A DNA stretch of 64,000 nucleotides from Nonomuraea typhae (GTDB taxonomy: Bacteria; Actinomycetota; Actinomycetes; Streptosporangiales; Streptosporangiaceae). The translations under genes and the position numbers were made by a program. Within the stretch, counting starts at the first letter, position 1, and each line of letters opens with the position of its first letter. Under the pieces are notes generated by a model. The model saw only the letters and a program-made list of their open reading frames with translations. It made no database searches and was not told where the DNA came from. The stretch lies in the NCBI RefSeq assembly GCF_009760925.1, contig NZ_VRLV01000001.1, positions 1,116,001-1,180,000 of the forward strand. Direction: 5' to 3'. Shown in pieces: positions 17,092 to 26,342 of this stretch.

Positions 17092-18288
17092 CTAGTACGC
17101 CGCGAGCCGCTCGAAGGCCAGCGAGGCGTACAGGGCCGCGCCGTCCGGCAGCACCGCGTCGTCGAACTGCGCCTCGGGGGAGTGGTTGTAGGGCGCGCTG
17201 GCCGGATCCCGGCCGGCCGGGCAGGCGCCGAGGAAGACGAACGCCCCCGGCACGTTCTCCAGCACGTAGGAGAAGTCCTCCGAGCCCATCACCGGCTGCG
17301 GGGAGACGAAGAACCGCCCCGGCCCGAACAGCCCCTCGACCGTCCGCCCGGCGAAGTCCGCCTCCGATTCGGTGTTGACCGTCACCGGGTACCCCATCCC
17401 GAACGAGGCGTCCACGCTCAGCCCGTTGGCCGCCGCGATGCCCTCGACCAGCTCCACCACACGCCGCTTGACCCGCGTCCTGTTGTCCTTGCTGAAGGTG
17501 CGGATGGTCGCCTGGAAGCAGGCGTCGTCGGGGATGACGTTGTCCACGGTGCCCGCGTGGAAGCTGCCCACGGTGATGACGACCGGGTCGAACACGTCGA
17601 ACTCCCGGGTCACCAGCGTCTGCAGCGCGGTCACCATCTGGCAGGCGGCCGGGATCGGGTCCAGCGCGCGGAACGGCGTGGACCCGTGGCCGCCGCGGCC
17701 CTTCACCGTGACGAGGAACGTGTCGGCCGCCGCCATGATCGGCCCGGGCCGGCTGGCGAACAGCCCCGGCGGCAGCATCGCGGAGACGACGTGCATGCCG
17801 TACGCCGCGACGACCCGTTCGCCGGCCGAGTCCAGCACGCCCTCGTCGATCATGTACTTGGCGCCCTCGTAACCCTCCTCGCCGGGCTGGAACATGAACA
17901 CCACGTCCCCGGCCAGGTCCTCGCGCCGCGCGGCCAGCAGGTGGGCGGCGCCGGCCAGCATCGCGGTGTGCAGGTCGTGACCGCAGGCGTGCATCCGGCC
18001 GTCGTTCTGCGAGATGTAGGGCAGGTCGTTGCGCTCGGCGACCGGCAGCGCGTCCATGTCGCCGCGCAGGAGTACGGCGGGGCCGGGCTTGCCGCCGCGC
18101 AGCACGGCGGTGACCGAGCTCAGCGCGGCGCCCGTGGTGATCTCCAGCGGCAGGCCGTCGAGCGCGGCCAGCACCTTCTCCTGCGTGCGGGGCAGAGTCA
18201 GGCCGATTTCTGGGGTGGTGTGCAGCGAGTGACGGAGCTGGATGAGCTCGTCCCGCATCTCCTGGGCGGAATCCGTGAACGACGACAT
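17092..18288 (-). CDS. M20-family amidohydrolase / carboxypeptidase
   Basis: A 398-residue zinc amidohydrolase of the M20D type (hippurate or N-acyl amino acid hydrolases). Metal and catalytic segments are visible in order: [51 protein letters not shown], the lid-domain GRGGHGSTP, and the C-terminal MGSEDFSYV. No signal peptide, so cytoplasmic. The ATG at 18288 is chosen; an in-frame GTG at 18303 is equally possible because neither has a strong ribosome-binding site. It diverges from the HAD phosphatase gene. Confidence 0.9.
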   Translation of the reverse strand: MSSFTDSAQEMRDELIQLRHSLHTTPEIGLTLPRTQEKVLAALDGLPLEITTGAALSSVTAVLRGGKPGPAVLLRGDMDALPVAERNDLPYISQNDGRMHACGHDLHTAMLAGAAHLLAARREDLAGDVVFMFQPGEEGYEGAKYMIDEGVLDSAGERVVAAYGMHVVSAMLPPGLFASRPGPIMAAADTFLVTVKGRGGHGSTPFRALDPIPAACQMVTALQTLVTREFDVFDPVVITVGSFHAGTVDNVIPDDACFQATIRTFSKDNRTRVKRRVVELVEGIAAANGLSVDASFGMGYPVTVNTESEADFAGRTVEGLFGPGRFFVSPQPVMGSEDFSYVLENVPGAFVFLGACPAGRDPASAPYNHSPEAQFDDAVLPDGAALYASLAFERLAAY

Positions 18289-18348
18289 GTCGTCATTCTT
18301 CACATCCCGGTTGCCCTGTCGATATCTGGGGCTCGCTACGATGTGATC

Positions 18349-19128
18349 GTGACTGAGCGTAAGCGAATTGATTCGTGGTTGTCCGATATGGACGGCGTGC
18401 TCGTGCACGAGGGACTGCCGGTGCCCGGCGCCGACGAGTTCATCAAAAGGCTCGACGAGTCGGGCAAGCCCTTCCGCGTGCTCACGAACAACTCGATCTA
18501 CACCCCGCGCGACCTGTCGGTACGGCTGCGCGCGGCGGGCCTGGAGGTGCCCCCGGAGTCGATCTGGACCTCGGCCCTGGCCACCGCCCAGTTCCTGCAC
18601 GACCAGCGCCCGGGCGGCTCCGCCTACGTCATCGGCGAGGCCGGCCTCACCACCGCGCTGCACGAGGTCGGCTACATCCTGACCGACCTCGACCCCGACT
18701 ACGTCGTGCTGGGCGAGACCCGCACCTACAGCTTCACCCAGCTCACCCGCGCGATCCGCCTCATCGAGAGCGGCGCCCGCTTCATCGCCACCAACCCCGA
18801 CCCGGTGGGCCCCTCCACCGAGGGCTCGCTGCCCGCCTGCGGGGCGGTCGCCGCGATGATCACCAAGGCGACCGGCGTCGAGCCGTACTTCGTCGGCAAG
18901 CCGAACCCGCGCATGATGCGCAGCGCCCTCAACGCGATCGAGGGCCACAGCGAGACCACTGCGATGATCGGCGACCGGATGGACACCGACATCGTCTCCG
19001 GCATGGAGGCCGGCCTCTTCACGATCCTCGTGCTGACCGGCGTCACCCAGCGTGACCAGGTCGACCGCTACCCCTACCGCCCGTCGCTCGTGGTGGAGTC
19101 GGTGGCCGATCTGATCGACCTGATCTGA
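18349..19128 (+). CDS. HAD-IIA (NagD-like) phosphatase
   Basis: A 259-residue HAD phosphatase: nucleophile motif SDMDGVLVH, motif II VLTNNS, the cap-region VGKPNP, and motif [21 protein letters not shown]. The NagD/PGP-like subfamily dephosphorylates sugar or nucleoside phosphates. There is no Shine-Dalgarno; TACGAT (18337-18342) lies 6 nt before this GTG, the layout of a leaderless mRNA. An earlier GTG at 18343 is in frame. Confidence 0.88.
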   Translation: MTERKRIDSWLSDMDGVLVHEGLPVPGADEFIKRLDESGKPFRVLTNNSIYTPRDLSVRLRAAGLEVPPESIWTSALATAQFLHDQRPGGSAYVIGEAGLTTALHEVGYILTDLDPDYVVLGETRTYSFTQLTRAIRLIESGARFIATNPDPVGPSTEGSLPACGAVAAMITKATGVEPYFVGKPNPRMMRSALNAIEGHSETTAMIGDRMDTDIVSGMEAGLFTILVLTGVTQRDQVDRYPYRPSLVVESVADLIDLI

Positions 19129-19163
19129 CACTCCCTGACAGGTATGGATGTGAGGCTGAGCCC

Positions 19164-19790
19164 ATGACCCGCATCTACCTTGAAGCCGGCGCCAAGAAGG
19201 TCTTCGCCTGCTCGCTGGAGTGGCCCGGCTGGTGCCGGAGCGGCAAGTCGGAGGAACTGGCCATCGAGGCCCTGGCGCACTACGCGCCCCGCTACGCCGT
19301 GGTGGCCGGGCGCGCAGGGCTGCCGTTCGCGCCGGGGGAGCCGGTGGTGACCGAGCGCGTCAAGGGCGGCGCCACCACCGACTTCGGGGCGATCGAGCAG
19401 CACGCGCGGGCCGACCACGAGCCGGTGAGCGCGGAGACGGCCGCGCGTGACGTCGCTCTCATGCGGGCCGCCTGGCAGTTGTTCGACGAGACCGTGGCGA
19501 TCTCGCCTGAGGAACTGCGCAAGGGCCCGCGGGGCGGTGGGCGCGACCGGACCAAGATGGCCGCCCACGTGACCGAGGCCGAGCGGAACTACGCCCGCCA
19601 GCTGGGGGTGCGGCATCCGCCGTACACGTCGATCGCGGATCGCGACGCGCTGCGCGAGGAACTGGCCGCGGTGCTGGGCGGGCCGTCGCAGGGGCCCTGG
19701 GAGACGAAGTGGACCCCGCGCTACGGGGTGCGCCGGATCACCTGGCACGTGCTCGACCATCTGTGGGAAATGGAGGACCGCTCGGCCTGA
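19164..19790 (+). CDS. conserved protein with HicB-like N-terminus and DinB-like helices
   Basis: A 208-residue soluble protein. The first 35 residues (FACSLEWPGWCRSGKSEE, then AIEAL) look like the partial RNase-H fold of HicB antitoxins. The rest is helical, with HVTEAERNYARQLG and a C-terminal WHVLDHLWEMEDR reminiscent of the DinB four-helix bundle and its metal-binding histidines. No toxin gene adjoins it, so I do not call it an antitoxin. Function unknown. Confidence 0.7.
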   Translation: MTRIYLEAGAKKVFACSLEWPGWCRSGKSEELAIEALAHYAPRYAVVAGRAGLPFAPGEPVVTERVKGGATTDFGAIEQHARADHEPVSAETAARDVALMRAAWQLFDETVAISPEELRKGPRGGGRDRTKMAAHVTEAERNYARQLGVRHPPYTSIADRDALREELAAVLGGPSQGPWETKWTPRYGVRRITWHVLDHLWEMEDRSA

Positions 19791-19821
19791 TCCTTGTGGG
19801 TTTCGCACAGAAAAGTGGGTT

Positions 19822-19849
19822 TTGCCCATCGGGTAGCCTAACCTACGGT
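19822..19849 (+). promoter_or_regulatory. promoter of the acyl-ACP desaturase gene
   Basis: TTGCCC (19822-19827), a 16-nt spacer and TACGGT (19844-19849) lie 27 nt upstream of the ATG. The short leader contains AAGGAG at 19861-19866. Confidence 0.55.
19828..19846. promoter_or_regulatory. candidate DtxR/IdeR iron box
   Basis: The 19-mer between the -35 and -10 boxes matches the recalled iron-box consensus TTAGGTTAGSCTAACCTAA at 15 of 19 positions, with an almost intact right half (TAGCCTAACCTA). Occupancy would block the promoter, so an iron-dependent repressor could control this di-iron enzyme. Confidence 0.4.
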
Positions 19850-19875
19850 GCCGTAACTTCAAGGAGACGATCTGT

Positions 19876-20805
19876 ATGGCGATGACTCAGACGGAACTTC
19901 TGCACGAGCTGGAGCCCGTGGTCGCGGGCGAGCTCGACCGTCATCTCAAGGTGGCCAAGGAGTGGTTCCCGCATGAGTACATCCCGTGGAGTCAGGGACG
20001 CGACTTCGACGGCATCTATCAGGGCGAAGCCTGGCAGGAGAGCGACTCCAAGATCCCCGAGGCGGCCCGGATCTCGCTCATCGTGAACCTCCTCACCGAG
20101 GACAACCTGCCGAGCTACCACCACGAGATCGCCACCACGTTCGGCCGCGACGGCGCGTGGGGCACGTGGGTCCACCGCTGGACCGCCGAGGAGGACAAGC
20201 ACGGCACCGCCATCCGCGACTACCTCACCGTCACCCGGGCCGTCGACCCGGTGGCGCTGGAGCGGGCCCGGATGATCCACATGGAGCAGGGCTTCCAGAC
20301 CGAGTACGGCACGATGCTGCAGCAGCTGGCCTACGTCTCCTTCCAGGAGCTGGCCACCCGCATCGCCCACCGCAACACCGGCAGGGCCGCCGGCGACGAG
20401 GGCTGCGACCGCCTGCTGGCCAGGATCGCCGCCGACGAGAACCTGCACATGCTCTTCTACCGCAACCTGCTGAACGCCGCCTTCGAGCTGGACCCCAACC
20501 AGACGATGCGCGCGGTCACCGACGTGGTCACCACCTTCCAGATGCCCGGCTCCAGCATCCAGGGCTTCGCCCGCAAGGCCATGATCATCGCCAACGAGGG
20601 CATCTACGACCTGCGCCTGCACCTGGACGACGTGCTCATGCCGGTGCTGCGCCAGTGGTCGGTCTTCGACAAGTCCGGCCTGGACGCCGACGGCGAGAAG
20701 GCCCGCGAGGAACTGGCCGGGTTCCTGGAGAAGACCGAGACCGTGGCCGCCCGCTTCGTCGCCCGCAGGGAGGAGCGCAGAGCCAGGTCCGCGACCATGG
20801 GATGA
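19876..20805 (+). CDS. acyl-ACP desaturase (ferritin-like di-iron)
   Basis: A 309-residue type II fatty-acid desaturase that would insert a double bond in acyl chains bound to acyl carrier protein, using a di-iron centre. The two iron-ligand motifs are WTAEEDKHG and AADENLHM; the first helix contributes Glu in LLTEDNLPSYHHE. The length and the QTEYGTMLQQLAYVSFQE segment match the actinobacterial DesA group. Strong AAGGAG 9 nt before the ATG. Its stop overlaps the start of the UbiB-like kinase (ATGA). Confidence 0.92.
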   Translation: MAMTQTELLHELEPVVAGELDRHLKVAKEWFPHEYIPWSQGRDFDGIYQGEAWQESDSKIPEAARISLIVNLLTEDNLPSYHHEIATTFGRDGAWGTWVHRWTAEEDKHGTAIRDYLTVTRAVDPVALERARMIHMEQGFQTEYGTMLQQLAYVSFQELATRIAHRNTGRAAGDEGCDRLLARIAADENLHMLFYRNLLNAAFELDPNQTMRAVTDVVTTFQMPGSSIQGFARKAMIIANEGIYDLRLHLDDVLMPVLRQWSVFDKSGLDADGEKAREELAGFLEKTETVAARFVARREERRARSATMG

Positions 20806-22775
20806 TCTCCCGCATGGACGTCCCTACCTCCCTGTTTGTCTCCATCGCCAGCCTGGTCATGGTGCTGATCGTGGCCAGGCTGGCGCAGCGGTTGCTGGGC
20901 GTCCGCTTCGGCGGGTTCCGCGTGTTCGTGGCGGCGGTGGTCGGCTTCGCCATCGCCCCGGCGATCGCCGGTCCGATCATCGCCGGATTCGAGAACCTGA
21001 AGCCCGGGGACGACCCGGGCTTCGGCGCCGTCTGGGTCATGGTCATGGTGGCCATGCTGGCCGTGCTCATCCCGATGGTGATCCTCGTGCTGGCCGAGGC
21101 GCTGGTCCCGCCCGGTTCCATCCCCGGCCCGATCGAGGTCCTGCGGGGGCTGCGCGGCCGCGTCTCGCGCGGCCGCCGCTACTCGCAGATCACCCGCATC
21201 GCCGTACGGCACGGCCTCGGCCCCTACCTGCGCGGCCGGGGCGAGAGCCTGGAGGACCGCTCCGGCAAGGTACGGCTGGCCCGCTCGCTGCGCCAGGCCC
21301 TGGACGACGGCGGCGTCACCTTCGTCAAGCTCGGCCAGATCCTCTCGACCCGGCGCGACCTGCTGCCGCCGGAGTTCGTGGAGGAACTCGGCAAGCTGCA
21401 GGACCAGGTCGCGCCGCTGCCGTGGGAGCAGATCGAGCCGGTGCTCACCGCCGAGCTGGGCGGCCCGGTCGAGCAGGTCTTCGCCGCCTTCGACCGGGTG
21501 CCGCTGGCCGCCGCCTCCATCGCCCAGGCGTACACCGCCCGCCTGCACACCGGCGAGGACGTCGTGGTGAAGGTGCAGCGGCCGGGCATCGGCGCCGTCG
21601 TGGCCAAGGACCTCGACATCGTGCGCCGCCTGGCCGCCACGCTGGAGGCGCGCACCAAGTGGGGCCGCGCGCTGGGCGTGCGCGACCTGGCCGAGGGCTT
21701 CGCCGTGGCCATCCGCGAGGAGCTCGACTTCCGCATCGAGGCCGCCAACATGGCCGCCGTCTCGGCCACGCCCAGCGCCCAGGTCACCTACCCCGTGCCC
21801 CACACCCGGATGTGTACCGACCGGGTGCTGGTCATGCAGCGCCTGAGCGGCAAGCCGCTGGCCGGAGTCCCGGGGGAGAGCGCCCGCCTGGCCCGCGACC
21901 TGCTCGACACCCTGCTGCGCCAGATCCTGCTGGAAGGCGTCTTCCACGCCGACCCGCACCCGGGCAACATCATGGTCCTGGACGACGGCAGCCTCGGCTT
22001 GCTCGACTTCGGCTCGGTCGGCCGCCTGGACGCCTCGGTGCGCGCCGCCCTGCAGCGCTTCCTGCTCGCGCTCAACCGCCAGGACCCGCTCGGCGTCACC
22101 GACGCCCTGCTGGAGGTGGTCCCGCGCCCGGAGGACATCGACGAGGCCGCCCTGGAACGTGCCCTCGGCCAGTTCATGGCCCGCCACCTCGGCCCCGGCA
22201 TGGACAGCGTGGCCATGTTCACCGACTTGTTCAGGATCGTCTCGGAGTACGGCCTGTCGATCCCGCCGGAGGTGGCCGCCGTCTTCCGCGCGCTGGCCAC
22301 GCTGGAAGGCACGCTGGTACGGCTGGCGCCCGGCTTCAACCTCATCGCCGAGGCGCGCAGCTTCGCCGGCCGCTACCTGGCCGAGCAGATGTCGGGCACC
22401 GGCCTGAAGGAGGCGGTGGCCCAGGAGGCGGTGGCGCTGCTGCCGATGGTGCGCCGCCTGCCGCGCCGCATCGAGCGCATCGCCAGCGCCGCCGAGCACG
22501 GGCGCTTCACGGTCAACGTCCGGCTCTTCAACGACGATCGCGACCGGCGCTACCTCACCGGGATCCTGCATCAGATCCTGCTGACCGTGCTGGGCGCGAC
22601 CGCGGGCCTGATGGCGGTCATGCTGCTGGGCACCGACGGCGGCCCGGTGGCGGTGGCGGCGCTGGACCTGAGCCTGTTCGAGCTCATCGGCTACAACCTG
22701 CTGGTCATCTGCGCGATCTTGGTGCTGCGGGTGCTGGTCCTGATCTTCCGCCGCCGAGAGGAATCCCCGTCATGA
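20802..22775 (+). CDS. UbiB/ABC1 family atypical kinase, membrane-anchored
   Basis: A 657-residue protein with two N-terminal membrane segments, a UbiB/ABC1 kinase-like domain, and two C-terminal hydrophobic segments. Landmarks are the KxGQ motif (FVKLGQILSTR), the Ala-rich loop AAASIAQ, the ATP-site Lys in VVVKVQRPG, EELDFRIEA, the catalytic-loop equivalent HADPHPGN, and the metal motif LLDFGSVG. In other bacteria UbiB supports ubiquinone synthesis; in actinomycetes, which use menaquinone, the role is unclear, perhaps isoprenoid lipid handling. ATG 20802 overlaps the previous stop; ATG 20814 is an alternative. Confidence 0.9.
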   Translation: MISRMDVPTSLFVSIASLVMVLIVARLAQRLLGVRFGGFRVFVAAVVGFAIAPAIAGPIIAGFENLKPGDDPGFGAVWVMVMVAMLAVLIPMVILVLAEALVPPGSIPGPIEVLRGLRGRVSRGRRYSQITRIAVRHGLGPYLRGRGESLEDRSGKVRLARSLRQALDDGGVTFVKLGQILSTRRDLLPPEFVEELGKLQDQVAPLPWEQIEPVLTAELGGPVEQVFAAFDRVPLAAASIAQAYTARLHTGEDVVVKVQRPGIGAVVAKDLDIVRRLAATLEARTKWGRALGVRDLAEGFAVAIREELDFRIEAANMAAVSATPSAQVTYPVPHTRMCTDRVLVMQRLSGKPLAGVPGESARLARDLLDTLLRQILLEGVFHADPHPGNIMVLDDGSLGLLDFGSVGRLDASVRAALQRFLLALNRQDPLGVTDALLEVVPRPEDIDEAALERALGQFMARHLGPGMDSVAMFTDLFRIVSEYGLSIPPEVAAVFRALATLEGTLVRLAPGFNLIAEARSFAGRYLAEQMSGTGLKEAVAQEAVALLPMVRRLPRRIERIASAAEHGRFTVNVRLFNDDRDRRYLTGILHQILLTVLGATAGLMAVMLLGTDGGPVAVAALDLSLFELIGYNLLVICAILVLRVLVLIFRRREESPS

Positions 22776-23806
22776 TGTATCCGCCCAAACCGCGGCCCGG
22801 CGACAAGATCGCGGTCCTGTCCACCTCCGCGGGCCTGCCCGGCATCCTGCCGCTGCCCTTCGACGCGGGGCTGCGGGCCCTGCGGGAGGAGTTCGAGCTG
22901 GTGCCGGTGGAGTTCCCCGTCACCCGGGTCATGGGGGCCGGCGCCCGGCGGCGGGCCGACGACATCAACGCCGCCTTCGCCGACCCGTCGATCAAGGCGA
23001 TCGTCGCCAGCATCGGCGGCGACGACCAGATCACGGTCACCCCGCACCTCAACGACGCGGTCATCCGGGCCAACCCCAAGCCGTTCTTCGGCTACAGCGA
23101 CAACACCAACCTGCTCGTGCACCTGTGGAACCTCGGCCTGGTCGCCTACCACGGCGGCTCGGTGATGTGCCAGTTCGGCCGGTGCGGCGGCATGCACCCG
23201 GTCAGCGCCGGCTCGCTGCGCGCCGCGATGTTCACCTCGGGCCCGTACACGCTCCCGCAGGTGTTCTCCTACAGCGACGTCGATCTGCCGTGGGACGACC
23301 CCGCCTCCTTCACCACGGCCCCGCCGGAGCAGCCGTGCGAGGGCTGGTTCTGGCACAACCCCGGCGCGGTCGTCGAGGGCCGGACCTGGGGCGGCAACCT
23401 GGAGATCCTGTCCTGGCTGCTCATGGCCGACCGCGGCGTCCAGGCCCCCGCCGCCTACGACGGGATGGTGCTCGTCATCGAGACCAGCGAGGAACTGCCC
23501 TCCGCCGAGGAGGTGTTCAGGATCCTGCGCACCATGGGCGAACGCGGCCTGCTCGCCCGCTTCCCCGCTGTCCTCGTCGGCCGGGCCAAGGCGTGGTCGC
23601 TGCACCGGCGCACCTCCCCGCAGGAGAAGGCCGCCTACGCCCGTGACCAGCGCGCCGCCGTACTGAAGGCACTGGGGGAGTACGCGCCCGCGGCCATGGC
23701 CGTCTTCGACGTCGACCTCGGCCACACCGACCCGCAGGTGGTCATCCCGTACGGCGGGCAGATCCGGGTGGACGGCGCCGCCAGGTCCATCACCGTCACC
23801 TACTGA
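22772..23806 (+). CDS. LD-carboxypeptidase / MccF-like S66 peptidase
   Basis: A 344-residue S66 serine peptidase. The nucleophile is in FGYSDNTNLL, followed by YHGGSVMCQFG, the conserved GGNLEIL, and an IETSEE segment. S66 enzymes trim the terminal D-Ala from tetrapeptides in wall recycling (LdcA) or inactivate peptide-nucleotide antibiotics (MccF); the sequence does not settle which. AGAGGA lies about 8 nt before the ATG, which overlaps the stop of the kinase gene, so the two are coupled. An in-frame ATG follows immediately at 22775. Confidence 0.87.
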   Translation: MMYPPKPRPGDKIAVLSTSAGLPGILPLPFDAGLRALREEFELVPVEFPVTRVMGAGARRRADDINAAFADPSIKAIVASIGGDDQITVTPHLNDAVIRANPKPFFGYSDNTNLLVHLWNLGLVAYHGGSVMCQFGRCGGMHPVSAGSLRAAMFTSGPYTLPQVFSYSDVDLPWDDPASFTTAPPEQPCEGWFWHNPGAVVEGRTWGGNLEILSWLLMADRGVQAPAAYDGMVLVIETSEELPSAEEVFRILRTMGERGLLARFPAVLVGRAKAWSLHRRTSPQEKAAYARDQRAAVLKALGEYAPAAMAVFDVDLGHTDPQVVIPYGGQIRVDGAARSITVTY

Positions 23807-23818
23807 AGACGTCCGCGG

Positions 23819-24226
23819 TCAGGGTTCGCGGCGCAGGCGCTTGACGTCGGCGCGGGCCTTCTTGGCGGCCAGGCGGCGCTCGACCGAGCCCCTGCTGGGT
23901 TTGGTCGGGCGGCGCCGCTTGGGCGGGGGCGCGATGGCCTCGCGCAGGCGCTGGGCCAGGCGCTGGACGGCGGCCTCGCGGTTGCGGAGCTGGGAGCGGT
24001 GCTCGGAGGCGGCGATCGTGATGACGGAGTGGCCGAGGCGGGCCAGCGCGCGGTCCTTCAGCGCGGGCGGCAGGGCGCCGGTGGCGGCCACGTCGAAGGT
24101 GAGCTCGACCCGGCTGTCGGTGGTGTTGACGCCCTGGCCGCCCGGCCCCGACGAGCGGGAGAAACGCCAGACGAGCTCGGCGTCCGGGATGACGACCGAG
24201 TCGTTGACGACCAGCGGGGCGGGCAT
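23819..24226 (-). CDS. arfB: peptidyl-tRNA hydrolase ArfB (ribosome rescue)
   Basis: A 135-residue class I release-factor-like protein without codon-recognition domains. The catalytic GGQ is in SGPGGQGVNTTDSRVEL (about residue 30), and the C-terminal tail is Lys/Arg-rich (PPPKRRRPTK, then KRLRREP), the part that enters the empty mRNA channel in ArfB/YaeJ. It releases peptides from stalled ribosomes. Start at 24226 chosen because AAGGAG lies 8 nt upstream; longer readings add no conserved sequence. Confidence 0.92.
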   Translation of the reverse strand: MPAPLVVNDSVVIPDAELVWRFSRSSGPGGQGVNTTDSRVELTFDVAATGALPPALKDRALARLGHSVITIAASEHRSQLRNREAAVQRLAQRLREAIAPPPKRRRPTKPSRGSVERRLAAKKARADVKRLRREP

Positions 24227-24364
24227 GACGGGTGCTCCTTCGTGTCTTCGGGCCGGATCCGAGTATGAGACTGGCACATGCCGCCAGCAAGGGATTTTTC
24301 GGATGTGCTGAACGGGGTGGTCATGTGACTATGGGATGAACGCTCAGCGGGAGAGGCGGATTCC

Positions 24365-25138
24365 ATGGGCCTGGCCGGGCAAATTGCTCTGACGGTGGGA
24401 TTAGCGGTGGTTTCGGCGACAGGCTTTCTGCTCTTGCGATGTCAGGGCAAGGGGCGGCCGTTCGGTCCCGGGGGGCGCCGGCTGGCGGTGACGATCGTGC
24501 TGCTGACCGGGACCATCTCGGCCGCGGTGGCCCTGGTGTTCGGCACGCTCCTCGACGACATGCTGGCCACGGCGCTCGGCGCGGTGGCGCCGAGCGGACT
24601 GTGGCTGAGCCAGGTGCGCTCGCGCGAGGACGAGAAACGCTCGCTGGGCCGGGAGGCGGCGACGTTCTGGCTGGTGACCCTGCTGGCCAGGCTGGACCAG
24701 GCGATGGCCGAAGACCAGTGGATCTGGTGCGAACGCCGTATCGAGGACGAGTGGAGCATCTACGAGCTGAGCCTGGCGGCCCACCGCTACCACGACCGCA
24801 TCGGCGAGCGGCTGAACCCCGAGGAGCGCCGCCGCGAGCGGATCAACGTGCGGCTGGAGGCCATCGACCGCAAACTCGACGTGGCGGCGCTGATCGAGGA
24901 CGGCGCGCCGCGTGCCAAGGTCGTCACCGCGCTGAACGGCTCCCGCCACACCCGCCTGGCCCGCTACGAGCGCTACCTGAACGACCTGAACCGCCTGCAC
25001 GGCAACCTGCGCCACGACGCGGAACGCGAGTTGCTGCGCCTGCTGGCCGCCGCCTATCGCGCCGGCTATCGCTCACTGCCCCGCTTCACGCCGCCCTCCC
25101 GCCGGCCGGCGGCGGAGAGCCTGCGCTCGCATCCGTAG
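24365..25138 (+). CDS. unrecognised membrane protein
   Basis: A 257-residue protein with three N-terminal hydrophobic segments within the first 85 residues, then a long, charged helical cytoplasmic region rich in Arg, Glu and Trp (DQWIWCERRIEDEW). I do not recognise a family. GAGAGG precedes the ATG. Its stop codon abuts the stop of the convergent XRE gene without a spacer. Confidence 0.7.
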   Translation: MGLAGQIALTVGLAVVSATGFLLLRCQGKGRPFGPGGRRLAVTIVLLTGTISAAVALVFGTLLDDMLATALGAVAPSGLWLSQVRSREDEKRSLGREAATFWLVTLLARLDQAMAEDQWIWCERRIEDEWSIYELSLAAHRYHDRIGERLNPEERRRERINVRLEAIDRKLDVAALIEDGAPRAKVVTALNGSRHTRLARYERYLNDLNRLHGNLRHDAERELLRLLAAAYRAGYRSLPRFTPPSRRPAAESLRSHP

Positions 25139-25387
25139 CTAGGGCTGCCGGTCCTCGGCGTCGGACAGCGTGAAGTCGAGACGGGCGCCCAGCGCCGTGA
25201 TGACGGAGCCCAGAGTGCGCAACGTGAGGTTCTCGTCCCCGGACAGGATCTGGCTGACGCGGCCCGCGGACACACCCATCGTGGCCGCCAGATCGGCGCG
25301 GGTTATCTTGTGCTCCCGCATGTACCAGGTGATCTCGTCCACTACGTCCTGCGCGAACGTCGAGGTGTCCTCGTGTCTCGTCGCCAT
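25139..25387 (-). CDS. XRE-family helix-turn-helix regulator
   Basis: An 82-residue DNA-binding protein. The HTH spans about residues 28-60: ITRADLAATMGVSAGRVSQI followed by LSGDENLTLRTLGS. The size and fold match small Cro/CI-type regulators and HigA-like antitoxins, but no toxin gene adjoins it. The promoter region holds TTTAG repeats and a near-palindrome, so autoregulation is likely. The ATG has only a weak ribosome-binding site. Confidence 0.85.
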   Translation of the reverse strand: MATRHEDTSTFAQDVVDEITWYMREHKITRADLAATMGVSAGRVSQILSGDENLTLRTLGSVITALGARLDFTLSDAEDRQP

Positions 25388-25416
25388 CTTGGGCTCACTC
25401 TCTGCCGTCTGTCCTC

Positions 25417-25454
25417 ACTTTAGCTCTACCTAAACCTTTAGGCAACCCTAAAGG
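25417..25454 (-). promoter_or_regulatory. xre promoter with palindromic operator cluster
   Basis: On the minus strand TTGCCT (25445-25440), a 17-nt spacer and TAAAGT (25422-25417) form a good promoter. Its spacer is filled by the near-palindrome CCTAAACCTTTAGG (25429-25442), followed by another copy, CCTAAAGG (25447-25454), and a half-site CTTTAG (25418-25423). A repressor bound here would cover both boxes; the adjacent XRE protein is the natural candidate. Confidence 0.55.
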
Positions 25455-25526
25455 TGGTTAATCCAACTGCAAGCCACTTATGCCACGATCTCCGGCAAAC
25501 ACAACGGGGCTGAGTGGGGAGGCGCT

Positions 25527-26342
25527 GTGACGGCTATCGTCGGCGTGCACGGAATCGGGAAGTTCCGCTACTACCTGGAGGCGGGGAACGACGTCGCTCG
25601 CGCGGCGGAGGCGATGCGCGTCAAGTGGGATCGCTACCTGCACGCGGCCATCGGGGGCGAGGCCAAGCCGTACTTCGCCGAGATCGCCTACTTCGCCCAC
25701 CTGATCAACGACCCCCGCCCGCCCGAGGCTCCCGAGGCCGAGCCCCTGTCGGCGCCCGCGCAGATGGTGCTGGCCGGATGGGCCAAGGAACTCGGCGTCG
25801 GCGAGCACCTGACGGGGGCGCTCAAGGCGTTCGCCGGCTGGCTGCTGGGCCGCCTCGACGGGCGGGCGTCGGCCTTCGCCAAGCTGTTCTGCCCCGAGGT
25901 GGCCGTCTACCTCACCGACTCCGCCCGCCGGCAGAAGGCGCGGCAGGTCGTGGCCGAGGTGATCCGCCGCCGCCGGCCCGGGGTCGTCGTGGCGCACTCG
26001 CTGGGCAGCGTCGTCGCCTACGAGGCGTTCTGGGCCAACCCGGACCTCGAGACCGACCTGCTCATCACCCTCGGCAGCCCGCTCGGGATGCGCAACGTCA
26101 TCTTCGAGCGGTTACTGCCGGCGCCGGTCAACGGCAGGGGCGAGCGGCCGCCGGGCGTCGGCCGCTGGGTGAACATCGCCGACAAGGACGACATCGCCGC
26201 CATCCCGCCCGAGCTGTGCGACAGTTTCGCCGGCATCGACGAGGAGCGGCTGGTCAACCTGGACTGGCTGGACTTCCACACCGCGGGCAAGTACCTCGGC
26301 TGCGAGGCGATCGGCCCGTATCTGCGACCCTATCTGGCATGA
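25527..26342 (+). CDS. alpha/beta-hydrolase-like protein
   Basis: A 271-residue protein starting VGVHGIGK, an oxyanion-type HG motif, with the nucleophile elbow AHSLGS (about residue 157), a plausible acid in NIADKDD and a His in DFHTAGKY. The middle insert (about 40-130) is unlike lipases. Esterase or peptidase activity is possible, substrate unknown. GTG start with GGGGAGG 5 nt upstream. Diverges from the XRE gene, whose operator cluster may also influence it. Confidence 0.75.
   Translation: MTAIVGVHGIGKFRYYLEAGNDVARAAEAMRVKWDRYLHAAIGGEAKPYFAEIAYFAHLINDPRPPEAPEAEPLSAPAQMVLAGWAKELGVGEHLTGALKAFAGWLLGRLDGRASAFAKLFCPEVAVYLTDSARRQKARQVVAEVIRRRRPGVVVAHSLGSVVAYEAFWANPDLETDLLITLGSPLGMRNVIFERLLPAPVNGRGERPPGVGRWVNIADKDDIAAIPPELCDSFAGIDEERLVNLDWLDFHTAGKYLGCEAIGPYLRPYLA

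Noticed and set aside
24365..25387. Toxin-antitoxin pair from the membrane protein and XRE gene
   Set aside because: The two are convergent, not an operon, and the 257-residue membrane protein lacks any toxin motif.
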